Below are positions 8,001 through 17,600 of a stretch of DNA of 30,829 nucleotides, piece after piece (positions within the stretch are counted from its first letter, which is position 1; the number at the start of each line of letters is the position of its first letter). The position numbers and the translations under genes were made by a program. The notes beneath the pieces are model-generated. The model was not told where the DNA came from. It did no database searches and saw nothing but the letters and a program-made list of their open reading frames with translations. Origin of the DNA: JBCCRH01 sp039208045 (GTDB lineage: Bacteria > Bacteroidota > Bacteroidia > Chitinophagales > Saprospiraceae). The stretch covers positions 1-30,829 of the forward strand of contig JBCCRH010000015.1 in NCBI GenBank assembly GCA_039208045.1, given 5' to 3'.

Positions 8001-11000
8001 ATTGGGTAGCTCAATCATCGCATCATCCACTGGTACAATCGTTACCTCAAATTCATCGGTACACTCAGAATTATTATCCGTAACGGTAATCATATAAGTT
8101 TGCTCCACCAAGGCAGTTACCTCCAATTGCCCCTCTTCGTTTAGTTCCAGGCCATCCAGTGGCGTCCAGTCATAGGTGTAGTTGGGGTTCACTTCCGTGA
8201 AAATGGGCGTTGCCAAGCCTAAGCATACATTAATGGTCGTATCATTAAGCCCAGAATCAAAGTCAATCGAAGTAATGGTTACCATTGAGGTGTCCGCACA
8301 GCCAAATTCCTCCCCAGCAATCGCCCAGAAGGTATTCTCTCCCTCCATCAGGTCAACTACAATGGTATTTCCAGTACCCAATACCGGATCAAAGCTCTCA
8401 TCAGCATACCAATTAATTGGCGCGTCCACCATAGTGGTAGCCGTCAAGGTATAATCGCCAATAAAGCATACGGTCGTATCATTGGGCAGCTGCAAGCCTG
8501 CTTCATCCACTGCATCGATGTAAATATCCGTCTCTAGGTCGCACCCACTTGCTGGGTCAACCACTGTTACGCTATATTCTATATCGTCTAAAGCAGTGAC
8601 TATTGGATTCCAAGGATTGGTCAAATCCAAGCCATCGGTGGGCGACCAGGTGTAGGTATAATTTGGATTACCATTCGGATTAATCGGCGTGGGGAAGCCT
8701 GCGCATACTTTCACCGTGTCTGCCTCTAAGCCTGGTTGGAAGTCCGTTGCTGTGATCGTCACGCTAGAGGTGTCCGCGCAACCCGTTCCCTCCCCAGCAA
8801 TGGCCCAGAACGTATTGGCTCCTTCCACTAGTGTGACCTGTATTGTCTCCCCTGTACCCAGAGCAGGCGGCGTAAAGGCAGCATTGTCATACCATGTGAC
8901 AGGGGCAAACACTGCGGTCATTGCGCTAAGCGTATAATCACCTACGAAGCACACACTTGTATCATTGGGTAGCTCAATCATGGCATCATCTACTGGTACG
9001 ATAGTTACCTCAAATTCATCGGTACATGCAGAATTATTATCGGTCACCGTAATCATATAGGTTTGCTCCACTAGGGCAGTCACTTCTAATTGCCCTTCTC
9101 CATTGAGCTCTAGCCCCTCCAAGGGCGACCATACATAGGTGTAGCTAGGGTTCACTGGGGTGAAAATGGGCGTCGCCAAGCCCAGGCATACGTTTATAGT
9201 CGTATCTGCAATGCCCGGATTGAAATCAATAGCGGTAATAGTGACACTCGATGTATCGGCACAGCCTGCTCCTTCGCCAGCAATGGCCCAGAAAGTATTC
9301 TCACCTTCTACTAGATTCACCTCAATGCTATTTCCTACACCAAGGGCCGGAGCGGTAAAACTGGCATTATCATACCACGTAACAGGGGCAAAAACACTAG
9401 TACTTGCTTCGAGCGTAAAGCTGCCCGTAAAGCATACCGTTGTGTCATTTGATAGCTGAATCATGGCGTCATCCACTGGTACAATTGCTACTTCAAATTC
9501 ATCCGTACAGCCGGATGCAGGGTCCGTTACGGTAATATCATACGTCTGCATCACTAGTGCGGTTACTTCTAACTGTCCTTCTCCATTGAGCTCTAAGCCA
9601 TCTAGTGGTGTCCATTGGTAGGTGTAGCTGGGATTCACTGGGGTGAAAATGGGCGTCGCCAAGCCTAGGCATACGTTTATGGTGGTATCTGCGATACCTG
9701 CCTGGAAATCGGTAGCGGTAATGGTCACGCTTGATGTATCGGCACAGCCCGTTCCTTCCCCAGCAATAGCCCAGAAGGTGTTCGCTCCTTCTACCAAAGT
9801 CACACTCACGGTATTGCCGCTGGCAATAGCAGGAGGAGTGAAGGTAGGGTTGTCATACCAGTTGATGGGTGCTAGCACATTGGTGGTAGCCGTCAACTCG
9901 TAGGCTCCAATAAAGCATACTGCTGTATCATTTGGCAATACAATACCTGCTTCGTCTACCGCATCGATATTTACGGTTGCTTCCTGGGTACAGCCAGTGG
10001 TATTGTCTACAACCGTTACGTTATACGTTCTATTAGCAAAAGTTTCGACGATGGGATTCCAAGGCTCTGTGAGGTCGAGTGCATCGGTGGGCGACCAGGT
10101 GTAGGTATAGTCGGGATTTCCATTAGGATTGATTGGAGTAGGGAATCCAGCACACACTTGTAGGTCGGTAAAATCATCCAAGCCAGTATCAAAATTGACT
10201 ACCTCTACATTTACTAAGACCGTATCCGAGCAAGCCTCATTGCTAAGAATAGCTCCATAAAATTCGAAATTACCCGCTACCAAATCCACAATAACATTAT
10301 CCCCTGTACCAATTTCTGTGGTTAATTGTGCATCTTCAAACCAGCTTACATCGCTAAAGCCAGCAGCTAGATTAGCCAAATTGAAAGGGCCTTCTTCACA
10401 AATAGTAGTATCCTGAGTAATGGTTAAATTCGTGATAGAACCCACAACAACAGCAATACTATCTACAATTTCGCAAAGCGTTCCGGTAGAGTTATCTGCT
10501 ACTGTAACGGTGTAAAGGGTATTCTCACTCCCAATAAAAGTAGGGTTATTACTCGTTGCATCATCAAGGCCATCAGCAGGTGACCAAGTATAGGTAAATG
10601 AAGGGCTTCCTCCTGGATTTAAGGGAGCAGTTGCTCCTTCGCAAACTACCAAAGTATCAGGCAAGCCAATATCTACCACACCTGCGGTTAGATCGATCGT
10701 CTCTGTAGTAGAACAACCGAACTGATTGCTTACCACTACGGTAAACGTGACCGTTCCACTGAGCACTTCCACTGTAGGAGTTGCCGTATCTGCTCCACTC
10801 AAGATATTTGCCAAAGGCGTCCAGCTATACGTTAGTATATCGCTAGGGTCAAGATTGGTAATACTCAAAGCACCCATAAATGGCGTACAAGAAATAATAT
10901 CATCTGGCATCGACACATTGACCTGATTGTTGGTGACTACTACCGTATCGCTCTCTGTACATCCAACCTGATCGGTAGCTGTGATAATGTAGCTTTCTTG

Positions 11001-14000
11001 CACTTCAGGATTCACCTCTATACTTAATCCATTACCCAAGAAGTCTCCATTAAGATTCGTCCAAACAGTAGCGTCCAATGCCACTCCAGGGTTCACACTA
11101 GCATTTAGCGTAAGCGCCTCCCCACAAGTAGCCTGATCGGCACCCGCATCCAGGCCGATAGCATCTGGGACAATCACCGTAATCTCCTGCGTATACGAGC
11201 AGGTATCTGCACTGATATTTTCAATAGTTACGGTATAGGTCGTCGTTTGACTAGGCGTAGCAGTTGGGTTAGCAATATTCGTTGCGCTAAGCCCTGCTGC
11301 CGGTGACCAAGCATACGTATAAGTGGTATTGCCTCCAGGATTTAGCTCCAACTCTTCGTCGGGGCAACGCACTAAGGTGTCGGCCACATTAAACTCAATA
11401 AATTCAAAAGTTAAGGTTTCACTCGTGGAATTAGAACAATCGTTAGCAGTCGTAATCGTTAAATCGACCGTCAGTGGCCCTGCGGTCGTAAGGCTAATTT
11501 GGGGGTTGGCTTCAGTGGATATTTCTCCATTACTGAACGTCCAATTGTAGGTTAAGGCATTATTAAAGGTATTGGTGGAGTTATCTGTAAACTGTACTAT
11601 GATGGTATCTAAGCCGCAAGAAATAATATCAAAATCGAAATCCGCTACTACCAAAGGATCGGTGATAGTAACCTCTTGAGTCACTTTATCTCCTGCACAG
11701 CTCACATCGTATAAGCTGGATAGCGTCACGGTGTAAGTACCTGGTGCTGAATAAGTGTAGGAAGGACTAACCTCCGTACTGGTGCTGCCATCACCGAACT
11801 CCCATAAATAGGCGAAGGCGTTGGTGCTTAGGTTGGTAAAATCGACCGTAGTACCATCACAAGCTAGTTCATTGGAGAAGTTGAGGTTGATATTGGGATC
11901 TACCACAGCTAGCAAGATAGAGTCCATCGTACTGCATCCGTGTTGATTGGTGATGCTTACAAATACCTGTGTTTCGCCAATAGTTTCGAGCACATCAGGC
12001 GAAGCAGTATCCGTACCACTTACAAATGCACTAGTAGGCGACCAGCTATAAGTCAAAGTATCAGATGCATCCAGATTATTTGGTGAGATGCTAAATTCCT
12101 CACCCAAGCAGAGCGCTAAAGTATCAGGTAGTTCAACGACTACGGGGTCAAATACAACAGAAATAGGTAGCTCTTCCTCACACCCATCTGCATCCAGTCC
12201 TCTGAGCAGGAAGTTTGCCTCATCTTGTACTGTCACTTCGTAGGTAGGCCCCAGCTGGAGCGTATCGCCAGTGGGAGTAGTCCAAGCAAAGCTGACGTTA
12301 TCGGCTGTGCTACTCGCTTCTAGCGTGGTATTTTGTGTGCAAATATTGCCATCGCCGCTAACAGATAAACCAGGCCCTGGAAGGACATTTACGGTCACTT
12401 CTTGCGTGTACTGGCAGGTATCGTTGCCAATAATGGTGATGGTTACAGTGTAGGTTGTAGTGGCATCAGGACTAGCAACTGGGTTAGCAATAGCTGGGTT
12501 ATCCAAACCAGTAGCAGGCATCCACTCGTAGCTATAGGGCAGTGCTTCAGAAGGAGTAAGTTCTACACTTGATCCTAGGCAGATGGTGTACTCCTCTTGA
12601 TAGTTTACGGTGTCATCAAGTAGCTCTCCTACTGTTATCGCAATACTTGCTGTACAGCCGTTTTCATCTCTCACGATCCCTGTGTAGTCCCCTGGTGATA
12701 TATTTTCAAATAGGCCACTTGACTGGAAAGTGGTACCGTCAATGCTATAGCTTAATGCTCCTGTTCCACCGCCTCCTATAAGCGTAATCGTGCCATCATC
12801 GGCACTAAAGCAAGTGGCAGCATTGGCGCTTCCGGTGAGAGTAGGCGGCGTATTTACAATGACATCAATACAGCATTCGGTTTGGCAGCCCTCTTCGTCT
12901 ACCACAGTAGCACAGTAGGTACCTGCTTGCGTAACGGCAATACTTTCGGTAGTAGCTCCATCCATTTCTGGGCCTGACCACAAGTAGCTAAATGAGCTGG
13001 AAGTGCCAGATACCTCCACGGTGAGCGTAGTTGTATCGCCGAGGCAGATTGTATCATCACCCACCACTTGGCAGGTAAGTAGCGGCACATTTACTTCTAC
13101 TTGCTGAATAATATTGGCAAACCACCAAGTATTCAAAGTAGTTTTATCACCGTAACCTGTCGTCAAAGGGTCTTGCACTTGCCTGCAAGCCTCTACATTG
13201 GTACTAAAATTAGTCCAGGTGCGTGCGCCATCCACTCTGCACTGCACCCCTGCACGCCCATCCAAGGGCTGGCCGGTGCCCGGCAAGTCACTTAGATTGG
13301 TGTCATCCCAATACAGCAAATCGGTATTTAAAGTGTTGTTACAGGTAGGTCGTACACTTTCTACGCAAAATCCTTTGCTAAGAATTTCTCCGTCGTAGAC
13401 CGCCCAGTTTTGCACTCCTTGGCTGTAGATAAAAATGATGTTCACAGTGTCTCCAAAAGCTACAAGTTCTCCATTGCTCTTAACGCCGTCCCACTCGATG
13501 CACGTAGCCAAATCGCCATCTGTAAAATTGTAGGCTAAAATCGTATCCTCTGAGTTAGGATCAAATACTCCATTTCGGTTGAAGTCCAGAATGACGTTCA
13601 CCAATCCTGGTAGGGTAACCGCTACTTCGAGGCAAAAAGTCGAATCCGTTTGGCAATTGAAAATAGTGCTTGCTGTAATTTCTCCACACTCGCCACTGGG
13701 GAAGACCATTTCATCTGGGGGATTCAAGAAGACCTGATGCTCAGCAGCGCTTCCGCCAGTAGCATTAACACCAGGAATCGATTTACGTGATTCCGTAATA
13801 TCGTCAGAATCGCCCGGCCCTTTTGAATTGAAAGCTACATTGAAGGAGAGCCCCTGAAAGCCAGAATCCGAGAAGTCTATTTTAGAAACGAATTGATCAG
13901 AAGTGTACGAATAAAGCGTCCCCTGAAATTCCCGATTCCACTCACATACTATAGGATCACCTAATCCCTCCTGTGGTGTCCGAAACGCCCAGTTTCTAGA

Positions 14001-14633
14001 CCATACCCGACCATCGATTGGAACTTCATTCTGCGCCACCGTAATATCCCAGAAGCCAATTAGAATCTCATCGTTACCATCTACATTGGGTAGTAGATCT
14101 ATAAATTCTACATAGTAATCGCCTGTATTAGTAGGCTGGAAGAAGAAGGCTTCCTCTTTATAATTTTCAAAAAGCGACTCCGTCCAGTTATTGATATTCG
14201 CTGTATTTCGATCTACTTGTATGGGGCCATATACGATAGTGTCGTTGCTGCTATTGGGATCGTCATAGCGGATTTGGAAATAATAGTTTTCTCCTATTTG
14301 TGCTGTCGGTGGACCATTGGGTTGAGACAGCGGAAGGCCCGCTCGATTATATTCTTGAGAGAAGCCAAGAAAGACCTGTTCGGCATTATCCTCGATTGTA
14401 AAATAAAGGCGGCTTTCTTCAGGCCCACCTGCAGCTGCAAAATTGCCAAAGCTATCGCGATTAATTTCAAGCATGACAATATTTTGAGCACCAGGAGCGA
14501 CCTGTTGGGTTCCTTCCCCTACTACGAGCTGTGCGACAGCTAGCAAGCTAAGCGCCAAAAGGCTTCTTAGGAAGTCCCGCATCCATGTGGGTTTTTGGTT
14601 GTTCTGCTGGTGTTTTATCATCTGGATATTCAT
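5067..14633 (-). CDS. Giant T9SS-secreted repetitive adhesin with gliding-motility-type C-terminal domain
   Basis: From the ATG at 14631-14633 this is about 3,188 residues; an ATG at 14699 would overlap the upstream gene by 29 bases. An extended N-region is followed by a hydrophobic signal segment (LRSLLALSLLAVAQLVVG). Residues about 40-480 form a unique globular region. Then come many Ig-like units of the form VC..G...L-NP.G...Y-TWSP..GL, and one clear PKD domain near residues 918-981 (YLWEFGDGSTSTEVSPSYTY). A regular array of about eight ~162-residue units spans roughly 1480-2775. The last ~88 residues (LPDAFTPNGDDSNDILVV, YNRWGERMF, GNVTLLR) match the gliding motility-associated C-terminal domain used for T9SS export. 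Most Ig units carry spaced Cys pairs, suggesting disulfides, and the protein is strongly acidic and Thr-rich. It is probably a cell-surface or filamentous adhesin; the ligand is unknown. Confidence 0.9.
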   Translation of the reverse strand: MNIQMIKHQQNNQKPTWMRDFLRSLLALSLLAVAQLVVGEGTQQVAPGAQNIVMLEINRDSFGNFAAAGGPEESRLYFTIEDNAEQVFLGFSQEYNRAGLPLSQPNGPPTAQIGENYYFQIRYDDPNSSNDTIVYGPIQVDRNTANINNWTESLFENYKEEAFFFQPTNTGDYYVEFIDLLPNVDGNDEILIGFWDITVAQNEVPIDGRVWSRNWAFRTPQEGLGDPIVCEWNREFQGTLYSYTSDQFVSKIDFSDSGFQGLSFNVAFNSKGPGDSDDITESRKSIPGVNATGGSAAEHQVFLNPPDEMVFPSGECGEITASTIFNCQTDSTFCLEVAVTLPGLVNVILDFNRNGVFDPNSEDTILAYNFTDGDLATCIEWDGVKSNGELVAFGDTVNIIFIYSQGVQNWAVYDGEILSKGFCVESVRPTCNNTLNTDLLYWDDTNLSDLPGTGQPLDGRAGVQCRVDGARTWTNFSTNVEACRQVQDPLTTGYGDKTTLNTWWFANIIQQVEVNVPLLTCQVVGDDTICLGDTTTLTVEVSGTSSSFSYLWSGPEMDGATTESIAVTQAGTYCATVVDEEGCQTECCIDVIVNTPPTLTGSANAATCFSADDGTITLIGGGGTGALSYSIDGTTFQSSGLFENISPGDYTGIVRDENGCTASIAITVGELLDDTVNYQEEYTICLGSSVELTPSEALPYSYEWMPATGLDNPAIANPVASPDATTTYTVTITIIGNDTCQYTQEVTVNVLPGPGLSVSGDGNICTQNTTLEASSTADNVSFAWTTPTGDTLQLGPTYEVTVQDEANFLLRGLDADGCEEELPISVVFDPVVVELPDTLALCLGEEFSISPNNLDASDTLTYSWSPTSAFVSGTDTASPDVLETIGETQVFVSITNQHGCSTMDSILLAVVDPNINLNFSNELACDGTTVDFTNLSTNAFAYLWEFGDGSTSTEVSPSYTYSAPGTYTVTLSSLYDVSCAGDKVTQEVTITDPLVVADFDFDIISCGLDTIIVQFTDNSTNTFNNALTYNWTFSNGEISTEANPQISLTTAGPLTVDLTITTANDCSNSTSETLTFEFIEFNVADTLVRCPDEELELNPGGNTTYTYAWSPAAGLSATNIANPTATPSQTTTYTVTIENISADTCSYTQEITVIVPDAIGLDAGADQATCGEALTLNASVNPGVALDATVWTNLNGDFLGNGLSIEVNPEVQESYIITATDQVGCTESDTVVVTNNQVNVSMPDDIISCTPFMGALSITNLDPSDILTYSWTPLANILSGADTATPTVEVLSGTVTFTVVVSNQFGCSTTETIDLTAGVVDIGLPDTLVVCEGATAPLNPGGSPSFTYTWSPADGLDDATSNNPTFIGSENTLYTVTVADNSTGTLCEIVDSIAVVVGSITNLTITQDTTICEEGPFNLANLAAGFSDVSWFEDAQLTTEIGTGDNVIVDLVAGNFEFYGAILSNEACSDTVLVNVEVVNFDTGLDDFTDLQVCAGFPTPINPNGNPDYTYTWSPTDALDLTEPWNPIVETFANRTYNVTVVDNTTGCTQEATVNIDAVDEAGIVLPNDTAVCFIGAYELTATTNVLAPINWYDNPTFTPPAIASGNTVSVTLVEGANTFWAIAGEGTGCADTSSVTITATDFQAGIADTTINVCLGLATPIFTPVNPSYTYQWTPLDGLELNGEGQLEVTALVMQTYDITVTDPASGCTDEFEVAIVPVDDAMIQLSNDTTVCFTGSFTLEASTSVFAPVTWYDNASFTAPALGVGNSIEVNLVEGENTFWAIAGEGAGCADTSSVTITAIDFNPGIADTTINVCLGLATPIFTPVNPSYTYVWSPLEGLELNGEGQLEVTALVEQTYMITVTDNNSACTDEFEVTIVPVDDAMIELPNDTSVCFVGDYTLSAMTAVFAPVTWYDNAAFTPPALGTGETIQVTLVEGANTFWAIAGEGTGCADTSSVTITATDFQPGLEADTVKVCAGFPTPINPNGNPNYTYTWSPTDGLDLTNPWNPIVTALDDIEYSVTVVDPASGCDLETDIYIDAVDEAGLQLPNDTTVCFIGDYTLTATTMVDAPINWYADESFDPVLGTGNTIVVDLMEGENTFWAIAGEEFGCADTSMVTITSIDFDSGLNDTTINVCLGLATPIFTEVNPNYTYDWTPLDGLELNEEGQLEVTALVEQTYMITVTDNNSECTDEFEVTIVPVDDAMIELPNDTSVCFVGDYTLSATTAVFAPVTWYDNATFTPPALGTGETIQVTLVEGTNTFWAIAGEGAGCADTSSVTITATDFQPGLESDTVKVCAGFPTPINPNGNPNYTYTWSPTDGLDLTNPWNPVVTTLDDIEYSVTVVDPVSGCDLETDVYVDAVDEAGLQLSNDTTVCFIGDYTLTATTMVSAPINWYADENFDPVLGTGNTIVVDLIEGENTFWAIAGEDFGCADTAMVTITAVDFQPVLSDTTINVCAGFPTPIFVDADPAFTYEWSPLTGIELVDGQLVVDISSDQTYNISVTDPASSCTDDFEISINAIDEAGIELPNDTAVCFVGAFELSAMTEVIADVNWYANENFDPLLGTGNTIEVTLVEGANTFWAIAGEGTGCADTAMVTITATDFQPGLEDLELNICANTLTPINPNGNPNYTYVWSPTDGLVFGDPWNPSIDTDTDQVYSVTVTDPASGCELMTMVNVTVITPIIELMVSDDMTVCDTMPLTLTATATGDQVTLTWYDNLELMEPSIGTGNTIEATPVFGENVYVVQAEDSFGCEATRIVRVTAINVNSGIPSNLTVCEGDAVPLNPNGNPDLVYSWSPPEFFDDPSVANPVVILSEDVTFTIMVSDSTGVCQKDETLVIEVLPTIGLEASADTVLCMLDEVELTASTNVEDVDLEWFTDLDGPSIGTGPSLTQTPMADEVYYIVASYDGTCPEIDSVRVLVSALDVIITPIQLFCEPVDEVELMVQNLDPSQMLSYEWAPSNAILSGSNTTPMVTVNPNIASEFSVTVTNEDECSEVLTTTAKVSDLVSGLTISAEPDTILLGEESQLLIEGCATCTYDWSPSGDLDAFDVFDPVALPTEAGTITYTVVVTEDVGGEVCTQTFTQDLFVRNILCTDEGIFLPDAFTPNGDDSNDILVVRSNNITEIEFMIYNRWGERMFRTTTLGEGWDGTFKGELLPPDVYGFYLRAICPNGEEFIKQGNVTLLR
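6310..10195 (-). repeat. Coding tandem repeats, about 8 x ~486 bp, inside the adhesin
   Basis: Each unit encodes two Ig-like halves: one opening VC-G-TPI and containing TYTWSP or TYDWTP, and one opening PNDTxVCF with NWYADE or TWYDNA and closing ENTFWAIAGE-GCADTS. Units 3 and 5 are near-duplicates, as are 4 and 6, giving a higher-order period of 963 bp (for example 7741-7800 against 8704-8763). Units 1, 7 and 8 are more diverged. The repeats stay exactly in frame. Confidence 0.9.
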
Positions 14634-14670
14634 GGTAACTTCATTTAAAAATTTATCCCCTAGATTAGAA

Positions 14671-17600
14671 TTATCTGTTAATAGTGGTTCGAACTTCAAT
14701 GATTTCTACACGCCGCTCTACCGACGCCAGGATACTAAAGATAGAGTTGCGCTCGTCATCAAATTTGTCACTAATATCCTGTGAAGCGGTGCGTTCTCCT
14801 TGTGGCGTTACTTTGATCATCAATTTTTTAGACTGTATAAATGGCTTGAGGGCACCATTTTGGAAGCGCTCAAAGTGATTTATTACACAATCAATGCGTC
14901 GTTCACTCAAAATATCGTTGTAGGAGGTCTGCCCCCTCGGGCTACAATACCCTTGTATTTCGATCTCGATAGCGTTTCCTTGGTTGAGGTAGTCGTACAG
15001 TCGAGCTGAAAAATCCAGCAGATCCCGATAACCATTATTTACCTCTCGCTCAAAGAAGTTATCAAAACCTTCTCGCAAAAGGAAGGCTTCTTCTTCGTCT
15101 TTTCCTTCGGTGAACGCCTTTATAAAGGCTTCTTTTCTATCATAGTAAGGCTGATAAACCTCTGGGTACGCCTTTTCGGTGGTGCGCCTGCGCGTACGTG
15201 GGTTGGGCCGATCGTTATCGAAGTAGAGCGCCAAGGGCAGAAAATCTTCAAACGACTCTCGATTCATGATGAGCGCCAGCTCAATCTTATTCGTTAGCGG
15301 GTTGATCGCATTGGGCAAAAAGATGGTGGTATCAACGAAGGTCTCAAAGCCCGGCTTAATTGCTCTAACGATATAAGGGACGCGTAGCTCAAGCGGATAG
15401 AGGAAGTCGTTGCCACTTTCATTAAACTGAATATCTGGCGTTTCTGGGACGCCATCTCTCAACTTAATCAGTTCAATCGCTACTCCATTTAGTGGTGTTA
15501 GCGTGTCTCCTTCATAGGTCAAAATCTCTAAGCCGGGCTCTCCATCAAGTTTTCTATTAAGAATAAGTTCTCGCTCAATTTTCTTCATCTTCATCAAGCG
15601 AGGATCGGTAAGATCAACCGTATTTTCGGCAGTGGTAAAGCCATTGCGTTTGCCGACGATCTTATATTTTTTTCCTCGGATCAAAGGAAAGTTGAAGTCA
15701 TTTCCTTCCGTATTTGTTTTAGTACCAATGAGCTTGGGCCCATCGGGTGTTTCTTCGTAAAGTTCTACCGTTACGCCTGGAAGTGGATTACTAGGGTTAT
15801 TCAAGAAAGTGGTCACATCCAACTCAATAGGTGGCGGAGGCGTCAGAATGAGTTCTCGCTCAATGGTAGTGCCCGGCTCTATTTCGAGCGTCGTCAAATC
15901 CAGCGTCGTACGGTCAGACTCATAGCCAAGCTTGGAGCCTTTCACTAAGTACTGTTTTCCTGGAATGATTGGGAAGGTATACGTATGGCGTACTGGGTCT
16001 TCTTGTGCCGTAATCAAGCGGAATCCTTCCGGTGTAGGCTCTAGTAGTTCAACCAGCGTACCAGGTAAGGGCTGCGTATTATCAGTATCAAAAGTTGAGA
16101 CTCGGAGTGCAATCGGTGGTAGCTTAGCACCCGCACGTGGGTCAATGTCACGCTTTAGGATGAGCTTTGGCGAAAGATCGGCAGTAGCCATTAGGGCAGG
16201 TGTGCTTAGATCAATCGTGTCGGTATCGGTAGTATAGCCGGGTTTTGTGCCCTTCACCAGGTATTTTTTTCCTGGCTCTACAGGAAAATCAAACTCATGT
16301 CCATCAGGATTAAAAGCGCTAGTGATCAGTATCGGGCCACCTGGTGTAAGTTCGTACAATTCCACAGTAGTGCCTGCCAGTGGATTGTCCGCTGTCTCCT
16401 CATAGGTAGATGGCGTCAAGCGCAGGGGGGGCGGTGGATCAAGGTAGAGCTTTCGCTCAATAGTGCCTACATTATGTAGTCGAACATCCGTTAAGTCTAC
16501 AGAGGAAGAATCGGAAGAGTAGCCATCTTTGGTGGCCACCAATTTGTATTGCATATTCGGCTCGACAAAAAAGCCAAATTCATTACCGATTTTATTGAGT
16601 TTGGTATCTACCAGCACCTCCTCTCCATTGGGCCCAATTCGATAGAGGGCTACCGTTACTCCTGCTAAGGCATTGCTGTCTTGAAGATCATACGTTAGAG
16701 CACGTAAGAACACAGCTGTTTCATAGTTGATTACATAGATGTCATTGCAACAAGCATCGTGACTTTCGTCCCAGAATAGGGCGAGCGAATCGGGGCGATT
16801 AGAAGCAAAGTACACTTTGGACCCATTAATAAATTTACCATAGTATAAATCATTATAGCTACTATTGATGGGAAACTTAATATTCTCCGGTTCTGACCAC
16901 CCCAGCGCGGTTCGGCTGGCTTTAAGCACATCGAAACCACCAAATCCAATATAGCCATCAGAGCTAAAGTATAAAGTTTGTGTTGGCGTATCAAAAAATG
17001 GCGTAACATCATCACGCTGCGTGTTCAAATCAAAATGCTCTGGCTTCGTATATTTTCCGTCCTCCAAAAGGACACTTCGCCAAATATCCAGATTTCCCTC
17101 GCCATTTGGCCCTGGCCGGTCGGACACGAAGTATAACACCTCCTTCATCAGTGTAGAGTCAAAGCCAATATTGGGGTGCGTATTCGTGAAGCCCGTTTCA
17201 TTCACAGGCAGCACTTTGGGGTTCACCCACTCCCCTCCTGGCCCCCGCTCCCTGACCATCAGCGTACATTGAATATCACTCACGTTCAGATAAGAGCATT
17301 CGGTATAGTAGATTTTGGAATAATCCCTATTAAAAGTGGTATGCCCTACATGCTTCCCAGGCGTATTGAAATTATCAGGCAGCTTAGTCGCCGTACTATC
17401 TAAAGGATTGTACTGAAGTAGCTTGATGATGGCTCGGGGCGGTTCAAGGGAGTCCTTTTTGTTGATAAACCGCAAAGAAGAAAAGTAGAGGGTATCCCCA
17501 ATAGCAGCTGCCCCAAAATCGGAATAGCGCGAATTGATAATTGGGCCCGTGTGATAAACGGTATCTTTAGTAGGCCTTCCAAGCCAATCAGTCGCCCAAG

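Noticed and set aside
6262..9903. A series of plus-strand open frames of 66-99 codons with similar proteins
   Set aside because: They are antisense shadows of the adhesin repeats. They recur with the repeat period, share the same motif because the coding strand is repetitive, and have no promoters or start context of their own.
6310..10195. Regular repeats considered as a CRISPR array or non-coding satellite
   Set aside because: The unit is ~486 bp, in frame and protein-coding, with no short constant repeat alternating with unique spacers and no cas genes.
14634..14699. Upstream in-frame ATG at 14699 as the adhesin start
   Set aside because: It overlaps the OmpA-like gene by 29 bases and adds an acidic stretch ahead of the signal sequence; the ATG at 14633 fits better.
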